Shown piece after piece: positions 9,058 through 17,438 of a DNA stretch of 64,000 nt. The notes below the pieces were generated by a model. That model made no database searches, was not told the origin of the DNA, and saw only the letters and a program-made list of their open reading frames with translations. Position numbers and translations under genes: made by a program. This stretch comes from Mesorhizobium sp. B2-1-8 (GTDB lineage: Bacteria; Pseudomonadota; Alphaproteobacteria; Rhizobiales; Rhizobiaceae). The first letter of the stretch is position 1, and each line of letters starts with the position of its first letter. The stretch is taken from the NCBI RefSeq assembly GCF_006442545.2, contig NZ_CP083952.1, forward strand, positions 1,977,501 through 2,041,500, in the 5' to 3' direction.

Positions 9058-9645
9058 TTAGGGGTTGCAGAAGGCGCGGGCGTTCGCGGTCCATTTGCCA
9101 AAGCCGGTGGCCACCATGTTGGCGATCACCCTGCAGACATAGACCTTCTGCGCCGGATCGTTGTCGGGACCGGCATGATAGCGGGCGACGGCCATCGACC
9201 ACGTCTCGTGGCGGGCATGGAGGCTGGCCAGGAAGCGGGCCGCGTAGTCGACGTTCTGGCGTGGGTCGAGCATGTCCTCGACGCTGCGGAAATGCGAGGC
9301 ATGGTAGTGATGGTTGATCTGCATGCAGCCGAGATCGATCAGCGTCTTGCCCTCGCGCTGGGCGTTGGCGAAGGCGGCAAGGGCTTCGGTCCGGCTTGTC
9401 GGGAAGACTGCTTTCCCCTCTATATTCAATGCGTTGGGCTGAAGACTGCCTTTGTTGCCGGTTTCCGTCAACCCGACGGCATAGAGGATACCGGCGGGCA
9501 CGCCATAGCGGTCGGCGGCACGCAGGATCTCGGGTTCGCAAGGATTGGTGGCGGCGCCAGCGCTGCTCGCGAGGCTAGATAAAGATATCGCCGCCAACGC
9601 GCTCGCGAGAAGGCGAAGCGGCGCGGCCGTGTGCTTGCGCTTCAT
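9058..9645 (-). CDS. Lytic transglycosylase, SLT type, flagellum-associated
   Basis: This 195-residue exported enzyme is predicted to cut peptidoglycan. A signal peptide covers about residues 1-31 (KRKHTAAPLRLLASALAAISLSSLASSAGAA). The catalytic domain shows ILYAVGLTETGNKG with the active-site Glu near residue 62, LGCMQINHHYHASHF (the GxMQIN motif) and AVARYHAGPDNDPAQ. It ends the fliF-...-motC-fliK block, and its first 71 bases overlap the fliK 3' end in another frame. Its position suggests that it opens the wall for rod or motor passage, like the orf38 gene beside rem in S. meliloti. Confidence 0.88.
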   Translation of the reverse strand: MKRKHTAAPLRLLASALAAISLSSLASSAGAATNPCEPEILRAADRYGVPAGILYAVGLTETGNKGSLQPNALNIEGKAVFPTSRTEALAAFANAQREGKTLIDLGCMQINHHYHASHFRSVEDMLDPRQNVDYAARFLASLHARHETWSMAVARYHAGPDNDPAQKVYVCRVIANMVATGFGKWTANARAFCNP

Positions 9646-10942
9646 GATGGTTACCCCTTGCGGATTGCTGACCCGACTGCTGGCCGCCGGCTCCGCTATT
9701 GCCGCCGCCGGAATTTCCAGGCTGGAAGGATGATGGATCGCGGCCCGGTGCAGCGCTGACGGAGGCGGTTGTATCCGTCCGGGTTGCAGAGGGAGCTGCT
9801 ACCGAAGGTTGCAGGATGGTGACCTTATCAACCTCGAAGCCCAGTCCGCGCAGCGACTTGCCGATCGCCTCGCTGTCGCTGGAAAGCCGGCGATAGGCAT
9901 CGTGTGTTTCGGGCTTCAATTCAATCGACAGTTGTTCTCCAGAGAGCCGAAGATGGGCGGTGACCATACCCAGTTCGGCCGGGTGAAGTTCGATCTTCAA
10001 CACATGTGTCGGAACGGCAACAGAGGCCGTCAGTTGAGCGGTCGCGGAAGCCGTGGAAAGCGCCTGGTTCGGGCCGCCATCGGCTGAAATGGCGCCGATC
10101 ACGTTGAGGGCTGCCTGGCTCATCGGCGCCTGCGGCGGCGCGGGAAAGCTGCGTTCGGAAACCACGTCGATGCGTGCCGCCGCCGACTGTTGTCTTCCCG
10201 GCTCGGACCGCAATGAGGACTGAAGGTCGGCGATGGATTTCAGCTGCGGCGGCGCGTGTTCCGTCTTCACGCCCGGCACCTCCGCGGGCGCCTCGGGCAG
10301 GGGGCCGGCCGCGATGGTATTGTCGTGTTTCGGCGCGACGGGGGTGTCGCGGACGAACTGACCGTCGAGTTTGGTCAACGGTCCGTCGACGAGCGATACC
10401 CGCTCAGGCTTGGATATGGGTTCGAGACCGTCAGCGGCGGATTTCTGCCGATAGGCCTTCGGCGGAAGCTGTCCAACGACAGCCGCGCCCTGTCCTGCTT
10501 CGCTCGGGTCGGCCGATTTGGCCGATGTCGAGAAATGGCGCAGGTCATGAAACGCCATCAGCAGCGACAGATGCTCGTCGAGCGCCGTCGCGCCCGGTTC
10601 GGCGACCGGCGCGTCGGCATCGGCATCCTTGTCCGCCCTGGCGTCCTTGCCGTCCTTCATGGATTTCGCGGCAGACGATCCGCTTGGCGTGGTCCTTGTC
10701 TTGCCCGTGGGCATCGGCTCGTCCTTGCCTTCCTTTGCAGCAAGGTCCGCAGCAAGTCTGCTCCAACGCGGATCGCGAGAGCCTGCCTCGGCCGGTGGCT
10801 GCTTTTCCGAATGAGTAGGGTTCGCACCGCCGTGCACCATCTCGCCGAAGCTGGCGTCGTCCTTCTTTCCAGACGCGGCCGGCTGCTCGGCCGTGCGCGC
10901 GGCGGTAAATCCTGGCAGGGCCGGGCCGAGGCTGGGGGTCAT
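9575..10942 (-). CDS. fliK: Flagellar hook-length control protein FliK (rhizobial MotD)
   Basis: FliK measures the hook and switches export from hook to filament substrates. The 455-residue protein has a long hydrophilic N-terminal region rich in Lys, Asp, Ala and Ser (for example ADKDADADAPVAEPG). A compact C-terminal domain around residues 310-375 holds the export-switch core (LKIELHPAELGMVTAHLRLSGEQLSIELKPETHDAYRRL). A Gly/Gln/Ser-rich tail follows. The start overlaps the motC stop (ATGA). In S. meliloti this gene was first named motD and later recognised as fliK. The tail overlaps the transglycosylase gene by 71 bases. Confidence 0.9.
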   Translation of the reverse strand: MTPSLGPALPGFTAARTAEQPAASGKKDDASFGEMVHGGANPTHSEKQPPAEAGSRDPRWSRLAADLAAKEGKDEPMPTGKTRTTPSGSSAAKSMKDGKDARADKDADADAPVAEPGATALDEHLSLLMAFHDLRHFSTSAKSADPSEAGQGAAVVGQLPPKAYRQKSAADGLEPISKPERVSLVDGPLTKLDGQFVRDTPVAPKHDNTIAAGPLPEAPAEVPGVKTEHAPPQLKSIADLQSSLRSEPGRQQSAAARIDVVSERSFPAPPQAPMSQAALNVIGAISADGGPNQALSTASATAQLTASVAVPTHVLKIELHPAELGMVTAHLRLSGEQLSIELKPETHDAYRRLSSDSEAIGKSLRGLGFEVDKVTILQPSVAAPSATRTDTTASVSAAPGRDPSSFQPGNSGGGNSGAGGQQSGQQSARGNHHEAQAHGRAASPSRERVGGDIFI

Positions 10943-12312
10943 TTCGGGGCGGCTCCAAGCATCTGGTCGATCAGGTCTAGCTGTCGACGGGTTTTCGTCA
11001 TGGCGGCGTCGGTCGGGTCTGTGGTGTCGGCGCTGGCCGAGGTCGCCGGTGCAGATGCCGGCAGGACGGTTGCCGCGTCGGTTGCGGGCGTGGGTGCGCT
11101 CGGCGCAGCCGCTGCCGCTTCCAGGGATGGCGCGACGGCCGGCTGTTCGGAGACGGCGCCCTCGACAGGCGGCAATCCGGCGGCATCGGTGGGCGACGCG
11201 GCCGCAATCTCGGGTTCGGGCGATGGCGCGACCGGGGCGGGCGCCGGATCTGCGGCCGGAGGGGAGGCAGGCGGCGCCACCACTTCGCCGGCGATGGTCT
11301 GGGCCGCGTCGAGCAAGGCGCGGTCGCCATCCGACAATTTGCTGCGGTCGATCTTGCCCAGTTTGGCGCGCACATCCTCGATGGTATCGGAGGTCACCGT
11401 GGACAGGCTGGAATAGAGCAGGGCGCGCGGATCGCCCTGATTGGTGTTGCCGTCGCGACCCTGTTCGGCCCGTGCCGAGGCGAAGGCCGACAAGTCGCTC
11501 ATGCCGTCAATCGCAGCGCGGCGAGCGATGCGCAGATAGATCACCTTCTCGCGCTCGGGATCCATCATAGAGGTGATGTCGACAAGCTTGTCCTGGCTGA
11601 TCGACATGTGCAGTGCGATGACGCCGGAGACGAAGGAGTCGGCGAACTGGCTGGCATAGGGCGAATAGAGATAGCGCTCGACATATTGGGTGGAGGCAAG
11701 CGCGAACCGCGCCGCGTCGCCTTGCGTCACGGCAATGCCGACCGAGCGCCGCAACGCCGCCTCCTCGACCAGAGTGCCGGGGCTGAGCAGCTTGGCCTCA
11801 TCGAGCAGGGTGAGCGCGAGCGCCGGCTGTTCCGTGGCAAGCAGCGACCCTTTGACCAAGGCGAGGAACGCGCCGAGATCGCCCGGCAGGGCCATCGGGT
11901 CGATCGGCCCCAGGGCTTCGATCGCCTGGCCGGGCCGGCCGTTCAGATAGTCGATCACACCCTTGGCTATGGCAAGGTTCCGTGGATCGGAGGCGGCGCG
12001 CGATACGGCCGCCTCGACGGTCACCGGATTGCCGCCGCTCATGCCGTAGACCAGGAGCGCGCGAAAATTCCTGGGATCCTTGAAATCGTCGGCATCCGCC
12101 GCGCGCAAGCGCGCATCGGTCATCTCGAGCAGCTTGGCCTGCATCGGCATCGCGGCGTGGTCGCCGGCCGCGATGCGGTCCTGGACAAGCTGCAACGAGC
12201 GTACCAGCTGATAAGGCTGCAGCGTATCCTGGGCGAAGCCCGCCGACGGATACGCCGCGGCCAGCAGCAGCAACAGGCCCGTCAGGCGGCTGGTCAGCGC
12301 CGCCCGCTTCAT
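10939..12312 (-). CDS. motC: Periplasmic motor protein MotC
   Basis: MotC is a periplasmic protein specific to rhizobia and relatives that acts with MotB and is needed for motor rotation. The 457-residue protein has a signal peptide (RLTGLLLLLAAAYPSAGFAQ, cleaved near residue 28) and an all-helical, TPR-like body (LQLVQDRIAAGDHAAMPMQAKLLEMTDARL and later segments to about residue 340). A Pro/Ala-rich linker runs over about 345-430. It sits between motB and fliK with 4-base overlaps on both sides. MotE, its presumed chaperone, is encoded at 20.6 kb. Confidence 0.93.
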   Translation of the reverse strand: MKRAALTSRLTGLLLLLAAAYPSAGFAQDTLQPYQLVRSLQLVQDRIAAGDHAAMPMQAKLLEMTDARLRAADADDFKDPRNFRALLVYGMSGGNPVTVEAAVSRAASDPRNLAIAKGVIDYLNGRPGQAIEALGPIDPMALPGDLGAFLALVKGSLLATEQPALALTLLDEAKLLSPGTLVEEAALRRSVGIAVTQGDAARFALASTQYVERYLYSPYASQFADSFVSGVIALHMSISQDKLVDITSMMDPEREKVIYLRIARRAAIDGMSDLSAFASARAEQGRDGNTNQGDPRALLYSSLSTVTSDTIEDVRAKLGKIDRSKLSDGDRALLDAAQTIAGEVVAPPASPPAADPAPAPVAPSPEPEIAAASPTDAAGLPPVEGAVSEQPAVAPSLEAAAAAPSAPTPATDAATVLPASAPATSASADTTDPTDAAMTKTRRQLDLIDQMLGAAPK

Positions 12313-13688
12313 CCGCCGGTCGCCATCAGGATTTCGATGCGGCGGTTGGCCGCCGACATTGGGTCTGCCGGATCCTTGGGCTGGCGATCCGCGAAGCCTG
12401 CAACCTCGGTGATGCGGCGTTCATCGACACCGCCACGCACGAGCATGTAGTAGGCGGAGTGCGCGCGCGCCGTCGACAGCCGCCAATTGTCGTAGCTGGC
12501 GCTGCGGAAAGGGCGCGCATCGGTGTGGCCGTTGATGCTGATGGTGCCTTTCTGGCCGTTGACGATGCGGCCGATCTTTTCCATCGCCAACACCAGTTCA
12601 CGGCTCGGCACCGCCGACCCGACCTCGAACATGCCGAAGTCGAGCTGATCGGTGATGGAGATGACGACACCCTTGTCGGTGGCTTCGACCGAGACACCGT
12701 CATGCAGCTTGTCACCGGGCTTGAAGGCATCGGCGAGCTGCTGCTTGACGTTGGCTGCCGCCTTCACAGCGGCGGCGGTCGGAGCCTTGTCCGCCGCCTC
12801 GGGTTTTGTGGCCTCCTGCTTCGCGACGGCCGTGCCCGCCTTGGCCGTATCCGCGGCCTTGTCGTCTCCAGCGTCGGCGTTGCCGGCCTTGGCATCGCCA
12901 GTCTTGGCATCGCCGGTCTTGACAATTGTCGCGGCGGCGTCCTTGCCATCCCCGGCCAGGGGCTCGAGCGGTGCGTCCTTGATGGGTGGTGCCGGCGGCA
13001 CGGCCTTGACCTTGGCGACCTGTGTCTCGGCCGCCTTGTCACCGGACTTGAGCGGATCGCCCTCGATCCGGGGACGCTGGGCGCTGGCCTCGGCGCCCGG
13101 CACGGCGACCTGCTGCGACCAGAAGTCAGGCTCGAAGGGATCGCGGTAGGACGCGCCGCCCGAGGCGCCCGTCGCCGGGCCGGAATTCTGCGCGCCGCCA
13201 TCGCCTTTCTGGCTGACATTTTGCATGACGCCGGTGTCAGTGGCAATCTCGGAGAGCACCGCATAAGGGTCGGCGAACAGATGATCGTCTGACTGTTGGG
13301 ACTGCTCTGGCTCTTGCTTGTCCTGCTTGCGATCAGATGAACCCGCCTCACCATTGCCGCCCTGATCGGCCTTGTCTTTCGCCTGTTGCGGGTTTTGCGC
13401 CGTCGTGCCGATCGCGTGCGGCCCGTCGCCAAGGTCCTCCAGACCTTTGCGGCTCGAATTGCGGTCGACCAGCTTGACGGGGTTGAAGTAGCTGGCGACG
13501 GCCGCCTTGGTCTGTTCGTTGGCGGCATTGATCAGCCACATGACCAGGAAGAAGCACATCATGGCGGTCATGAAGTCGGCGAAGGCGATCTTCCAGACGC
13601 CGCCATGGTGACCTTCGTCGTGGTCGTCATGCCCGCGCCGCACGATGATGATCTCGTGCCTACCATGATCGGCATCGGCGACGCTCAT
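12309..13688 (-). CDS. motB: Flagellar stator protein MotB
   Basis: MotB anchors the stator to peptidoglycan and forms the proton channel with MotA. The single membrane helix FADFMTAMMCFFLVMWLINAANE carries the proton-binding Asp38. The OmpA-like domain occupies about residues 330-455 (TISINGHTDARPF, near residue 395, and STARAHSAYYMLVRGG). Between them lies a very long periplasmic linker, including a degenerate Lys/Thr/Gly/Asp/Ala repeat near residues 255-285. This makes the protein 459 residues, against about 310 in E. coli. Start 13688 was chosen for its ATGA overlap with the upstream stop. Confidence 0.94.
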   Translation of the reverse strand: MSVADADHGRHEIIIVRRGHDDHDEGHHGGVWKIAFADFMTAMMCFFLVMWLINAANEQTKAAVASYFNPVKLVDRNSSRKGLEDLGDGPHAIGTTAQNPQQAKDKADQGGNGEAGSSDRKQDKQEPEQSQQSDDHLFADPYAVLSEIATDTGVMQNVSQKGDGGAQNSGPATGASGGASYRDPFEPDFWSQQVAVPGAEASAQRPRIEGDPLKSGDKAAETQVAKVKAVPPAPPIKDAPLEPLAGDGKDAAATIVKTGDAKTGDAKAGNADAGDDKAADTAKAGTAVAKQEATKPEAADKAPTAAAVKAAANVKQQLADAFKPGDKLHDGVSVEATDKGVVISITDQLDFGMFEVGSAVPSRELVLAMEKIGRIVNGQKGTISINGHTDARPFRSASYDNWRLSTARAHSAYYMLVRGGVDERRITEVAGFADRQPKDPADPMSAANRRIEILMATGG

Positions 13689-14305
13689 GACAACACCTCG
13701 GAAAGTGCTGCCGACCATTCGGCCATGCGCGTCTCGAACACGGCTTCGTCGATGGTGACCGTCAGGTCGAAGCCGGGCGCCTCGATGAAGTCGAGATTTT
13801 CGGCGCGCGGCCCAAGCGATGCCTTCAGCGTTTCGAACAGCGGGAGCGGCCCGCGGACGGCGATGCGCACGGCTTCGCCATCTCCAACGGCGTCGCGGAC
13901 CGCGCCGGCGAGCGCTTCAAGCGAGCGCTTCCGCAGATCGTCGCTGACAACGCCGCCGATGATGCGGGCGACCGTGGCGCCGACAAGATCCGTCACGCGC
14001 GCCTCCATGGCGTCGAGCCGCGACGAGACCGCCTTGCCGACATCGCCACCGAAGCTGTCGAGAAAGGCCTTCGCTTCCTCGACATTTGCCTGGCGTTCCG
14101 CTTCCAGCGCTGCCTCATGGGCCGCGGCAAGCCGTTCGCCGAGCGTTGCCTCCGCCTGGGCAACCGCTTCGGCGATCAGCGTACCGATATCGGCCGGCGG
14201 TGCAGCCGCGTCGGGCTTTTGCTCGGCGGCGGCCTGGGGCTGGCGGGCACGTTGCGCGCGGGTGCCGAAATCCGGGAGAAGATCGAAGAGGGCTGCTGAG
14301 GGCAT
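13685..14305 (-). CDS. Probable FliH-like stator of the flagellar export ATPase
   Basis: This 206-residue hydrophilic protein lies directly between fliF and motB (3-base gap and 4-base overlap). The N-terminal third is low in complexity and helical (PDAAAPPADIGTLIAEAVAQAEATLGERLAAAHEAALEAERQA), and the C-terminal half resembles the FliH/SctL/V-ATPase-E fold (VTDLVGATVARIIGGVVSDDLRKRSLEALAGAVRDAV, FIEAPGFDLTVTIDEAVFETRMAEWSAALSEVL). FliH-type proteins are poorly conserved and are usually left unnamed in rhizobia. The position next to fliF, the length and the domain pattern support the assignment. The partner ATPase FliI is encoded at 25.9 kb. Confidence is moderate because sequence signatures are weak. 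Confidence 0.65.
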   Translation of the reverse strand: MPSAALFDLLPDFGTRAQRARQPQAAAEQKPDAAAPPADIGTLIAEAVAQAEATLGERLAAAHEAALEAERQANVEEAKAFLDSFGGDVGKAVSSRLDAMEARVTDLVGATVARIIGGVVSDDLRKRSLEALAGAVRDAVGDGEAVRIAVRGPLPLFETLKASLGPRAENLDFIEAPGFDLTVTIDEAVFETRMAEWSAALSEVLS

Positions 14306-14308
14306 GGT

Positions 14309-15958
14309 CTAGGCCGCGACTTCCTGGGCCGCCCATTTGCGCAGGATCTGCGCGGTGCGTTCCTCGTTGATGTCGACCATGCGGGCAAGCCGCTCCTGCG
14401 GGGCCGGCCTGATCTTCTGGCGCAGATCGTCGAGCGGGGTGGCGCCGGCACGGGTGCCGGGCAGGGCACCGATGGGCGCACCCGCATCGGCGGAAGCGGC
14501 TGCCTCCGGCGTCGGCAGAGAGCGCTGGACTTCATCGAAATTGGGGCCTGCTATGGCGGGCGTCGCCTTTGCCGTCAACGCGGCCGCCATCGGCCGCAAG
14601 CCGAAGAAGGCGACCAGGAACACCACGACGATGATGGCGCCGGCATTGATCAGCGTGCCGGCATGCTGGCCGATGGAATCGAGCATTCCCGCCTGGGGCA
14701 CCGCCTCGCCGTCCAGCCCGTCTATGAACTCGACGGCCGAGACGTCGATGACGTCGCCGCGCTTGTCGTCGAAGCCGGTGGCGGAGCTCACCATCTTCTG
14801 GATGTCGGCGACACGCTTGGCGATCTGTTCCGGTGTCGCGTCCTTGCCCAGGATCGTCTTCAGCCGGTCCTGGTTGACGACGACGGCAATCGACATCTTG
14901 GTCACGGTATAGCCGTTGGAGACGGTGGCGATCTTCTTGGAGTTGATCTCGTAGTTGGTGATCTCTTCCTTGCGGTCGTTCGCCGACGAGGTTTGCGGGC
15001 CCTCGGTCGCGGTAGCCTGGGTCTCCGGCAGATTCTGCTCGACACTGGCGGGGGTCGAAGCCTGTTTCTGGTTGCTGTTCTCATTGGCGCGCACCGACTG
15101 CACGGAACGTTCGACACGGGAATTCGGATCGAAGATGGTCTCCTCCGTTTGACGGGTGTCCGTGTTGACATCGGCCTTGACGCTGGCACGGAAATTGTCG
15201 GGACCGAGATAGGGCGTCAGCGCGCGGCGGATGTTGTCGCCGATCTGCGCTTCGACGGTCTGTTCGACGCCGAGCGTGCGGGCGGCACTGGTGTTGGAGG
15301 GATCGTCACCGGCGGCCAGCAGATTGCCGTTGGAATCGAGCACCGTCACCTTGTCGGCCGCCAGGCCGGGGACGGCGGCGGCGACGAGGTGGCGGATCGA
15401 CATGGCGCTTTTCTCCGCGTCGATGCCGGCGTAACGGATGACGACCGAGGCGGAAGGCTGCTGTTCGTCACGGCGGAAATTGGCGCGCTCGGACATGACG
15501 ATGTGGACGCGTGCCGCCTTGATGCCTGATATGGACTGGATGGTGCGGGCGATCTCGCCTTCGAGCGCACGCACGCGGGTGATCTGCTGCATGAAGGAGG
15601 TGAGGCCCATCGCACCGACATTGTCGAACAGCTCGTAGCCGGCATTGGCGCTGGTCGGCAGGCCCTTCTCGGCAAGCAGCATGCGTGCCTGCGCCGTGGT
15701 GCCGGCCGGCACCAGCACGGAGGTTCCGTCGGCGCCGACGTCGAAGCCGATGCCGGCCTCGCCCAGCACCAGGCCGATCTGGTTCACGTCGGAGCGGTCG
15801 AGTCCGACATAGAGCGTGTCGTAGGCCGGTCGGTTGAGGTAGACCGAGGCTATGCCGATGACACCCATCACCAGGACGGCGATGCCCGCCAGCATGGCCA
15901 GGCGCCTGACGCCAAAGCCGCGGAGATTCGAGATGATGCTCTGGATCTGTTCCGGCAC
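14309..15958 (-). CDS. fliF: Flagellar MS-ring protein FliF
   Basis: FliF builds the membrane-embedded MS ring on which the rotor and export gate assemble. The 549-residue protein has membrane helices near residues 20-42 and 442-465, the YscJ-like ring domain between them (YDTLYVGLDRSDVNQIGLVLGEAGIGF; AARVHIVMSERANFRRDEQQPSASV) and a cytoplasmic tail that binds FliG. The start is GTG with GGGAG ten bases upstream. It opens the block fliF-fliH-like-motB-motC-fliK-transglycosylase. Linkage of fliF to motB differs from S. meliloti, where fliF lies near the chemotaxis genes. Confidence 0.96.
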   Translation of the reverse strand: MPEQIQSIISNLRGFGVRRLAMLAGIAVLVMGVIGIASVYLNRPAYDTLYVGLDRSDVNQIGLVLGEAGIGFDVGADGTSVLVPAGTTAQARMLLAEKGLPTSANAGYELFDNVGAMGLTSFMQQITRVRALEGEIARTIQSISGIKAARVHIVMSERANFRRDEQQPSASVVIRYAGIDAEKSAMSIRHLVAAAVPGLAADKVTVLDSNGNLLAAGDDPSNTSAARTLGVEQTVEAQIGDNIRRALTPYLGPDNFRASVKADVNTDTRQTEETIFDPNSRVERSVQSVRANENSNQKQASTPASVEQNLPETQATATEGPQTSSANDRKEEITNYEINSKKIATVSNGYTVTKMSIAVVVNQDRLKTILGKDATPEQIAKRVADIQKMVSSATGFDDKRGDVIDVSAVEFIDGLDGEAVPQAGMLDSIGQHAGTLINAGAIIVVVFLVAFFGLRPMAAALTAKATPAIAGPNFDEVQRSLPTPEAAASADAGAPIGALPGTRAGATPLDDLRQKIRPAPQERLARMVDINEERTAQILRKWAAQEVAA

Positions 15959-16026
15959 GATTGAGCGACTCCCAGCATGACTGTCCGCCGGAACACTAGC
16001 CCTCGAAGCTTGTGCGAAAATGAAAT

Positions 16027-16051
16027 CGGGCCGCGCTTGCGGCGCGGCCCG
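16027..16051 (-). terminator. Rho-independent terminator after the downstream flagellin gene
   Basis: A perfect 10-base inverted repeat (CGGGCCGCGC and its complement) with a 5-base loop lies 40 bases after the flagellin stop at 16091. On the minus strand it is followed by a T-rich stretch. It separates the flagellin from fliF. The stem is the same as in the terminator at 17385-17411. Confidence 0.8.
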
Positions 16052-16090
16052 TGAATTCGAAGTAGAAGTAACCCGTCAGCTAAGGCTGGA

Positions 16091-17161
16091 CTAGCCGTTC
16101 TTGAACAGCGACAGGATCGACTGCGAGGAGCTGTTGGCGATCGACAGCGCCTGGATGCCAAGCTGCTGCTGCACCTGCAGCGCCTGGAGGCGGGTCGATT
16201 CCTTGTTCATGTCGGCATCGACGAGCTGGCCGACGCCGCGGTCGATGGAATCCATCAGGCTCTGCGTGAAGGTCTTCTGCAGGTCGATGCTGCTCTTGGC
16301 AGAACCGAGAATGGTGGCCTGGTCGGTCAACTGGGCCATGACCTTGTCGATCTTGCCGATCATCTGGGTGATGATGTCGTCGGTCACGCCCGTCGCGGTG
16401 ATGTCGAGATTGTAGGCGGAGACATTGTCGATCTTCGTGGCAGCCGGGCTTACCGCGGCCTGGCCCGCGGTGTTGGCGGCAATGTCCGTGGCGCCGCCAG
16501 CGAGCGCGGTCGCATAAGCGGTGTCATATTGGCTCTGTGCCGCCGCTGTCGAGTAGACAGAGGTTTGGCGATCGAGCGTGCCCTGGTTCTTGACGTCGGT
16601 GGCGAGGCCGGAATCGAACAGCTTGGTGCTCTCGACATTGATGTCGATCGTTCCAAGCGAAATGGCGCCCGAGGATGAGCGGTTGAAGGACGAGACGATC
16701 TTGGCGTCGGCCTGGACGCCATCATTCGGCGCGGCGACCTGCTTGGACGTCACCGAAAGGTAATTCGAACCCGAAAAGGTGGCGGCATCGGCAAAGGACT
16801 TCATCTGCGCCTGGAGCGCCGTGATCTCGGTCTGCGTCTTTGCCTTGGCGGCGTCCGTCTGGCCGACGGTGGAAAGCAGCTTGGTCTTGATCTGGCCGAT
16901 CGACGTCAGAACATTGTTCATGCCGGTATAGGCGGTGTCGACTTTCGAGGCGCCGAGGCCGAGGGCGTCCTGCACGGTCGAGAGCGCCTGGTTGTCGGAG
17001 CGCATCGTCGTGGCGATCGACCAGTAGGCGGCGTTGTCGGAGGCCTGAGAGACGCGGTAACCCGTCGAGATGCGGGCCTGTGTCTGCTCGAGCGACTTGT
17101 TGGTGGCGTTGAGGCTTTGAAGTGCGGTCAACGCCGCAGCGTTCGTCATGATGCTCGCCAA
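16091..17161 (-). CDS. Flagellin (second copy, TTG start)
   Basis: This 356-residue filament subunit keeps the terminal helical domains: ALTALQSLNATNKSLEQTQARISTGYRVSQASDNAAYWSIATTMRSDNQ at the start, and FTQSLMDSIDRGVGQLVDADMNKESTRLQALQVQQQLGIQALSIANSSSQSILSLF at the end. The variable centre (about 150-265) differs from the neighbouring copy. Translation appears to start at TTG (17161), because AAGGAG lies 8 bases before it while the first ATG is 12 bases further in. This TTG gives the same MASIMTN start as its paralogue. It has its own 277-base leader and a terminator. It is a flaB-like gene by order; names were not assigned. Confidence 0.95.
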   Translation of the reverse strand: MASIMTNAAALTALQSLNATNKSLEQTQARISTGYRVSQASDNAAYWSIATTMRSDNQALSTVQDALGLGASKVDTAYTGMNNVLTSIGQIKTKLLSTVGQTDAAKAKTQTEITALQAQMKSFADAATFSGSNYLSVTSKQVAAPNDGVQADAKIVSSFNRSSSGAISLGTIDINVESTKLFDSGLATDVKNQGTLDRQTSVYSTAAAQSQYDTAYATALAGGATDIAANTAGQAAVSPAATKIDNVSAYNLDITATGVTDDIITQMIGKIDKVMAQLTDQATILGSAKSSIDLQKTFTQSLMDSIDRGVGQLVDADMNKESTRLQALQVQQQLGIQALSIANSSSQSILSLFKNG

Positions 17162-17183
17162 GAAACTCGCTCCTTTTTCCAGA

Positions 17184-17203
17184 CCGGTCTTCTCAAAAAC
17201 CGG
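17184..17203 (-). promoter_or_regulatory. Short inverted repeat in the leader of the second flagellin
   Basis: CCGGT and ACCGG with a 10-base spacer could form a small hairpin 22 bases before the TTG start, just ahead of the ribosome site. The first flagellin has a stronger hairpin that also ends in CCGGT, in a comparable place. Such leaders are where FlbT acts in Caulobacter; a role here is inferred only. Confidence 0.3.
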
Positions 17204-17384
17204 CGTTGCCCTCGCGAGCCGCTCGACCCGCCCGTGGATTGCCGCCGCCCCGATCGGGCCGATTCGGCAATCCGTTGTAAGTCATTGGTTAACCATGACT
17301 AGCGCGTTATGGTTAACGGCCTGTTAAAAGCTGACTTTGGAGGGTTAAGGAACGAGGGTTGCGCGGGGCTGGAGCAAACGCAAA

Positions 17385-17411
17385 ACGGGCCGCGCTTTTG
17401 GCGCGGCCCGT
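17385..17411 (-). terminator. Rho-independent terminator after the upstream flagellin gene
   Basis: A perfect 11-base stem (ACGGGCCGCGC and its complement) with a 5-base loop starts 28 bases after the flagellin stop at 17439 and is followed by a short T tract on the minus strand. It implies that the two flagellin genes are separate transcription units. The core of the stem matches the terminator at 16027-16051. Confidence 0.85.
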
Positions 17412-17438
17412 CGGTCTAATGTAGCCGGTTGAGTGTGA

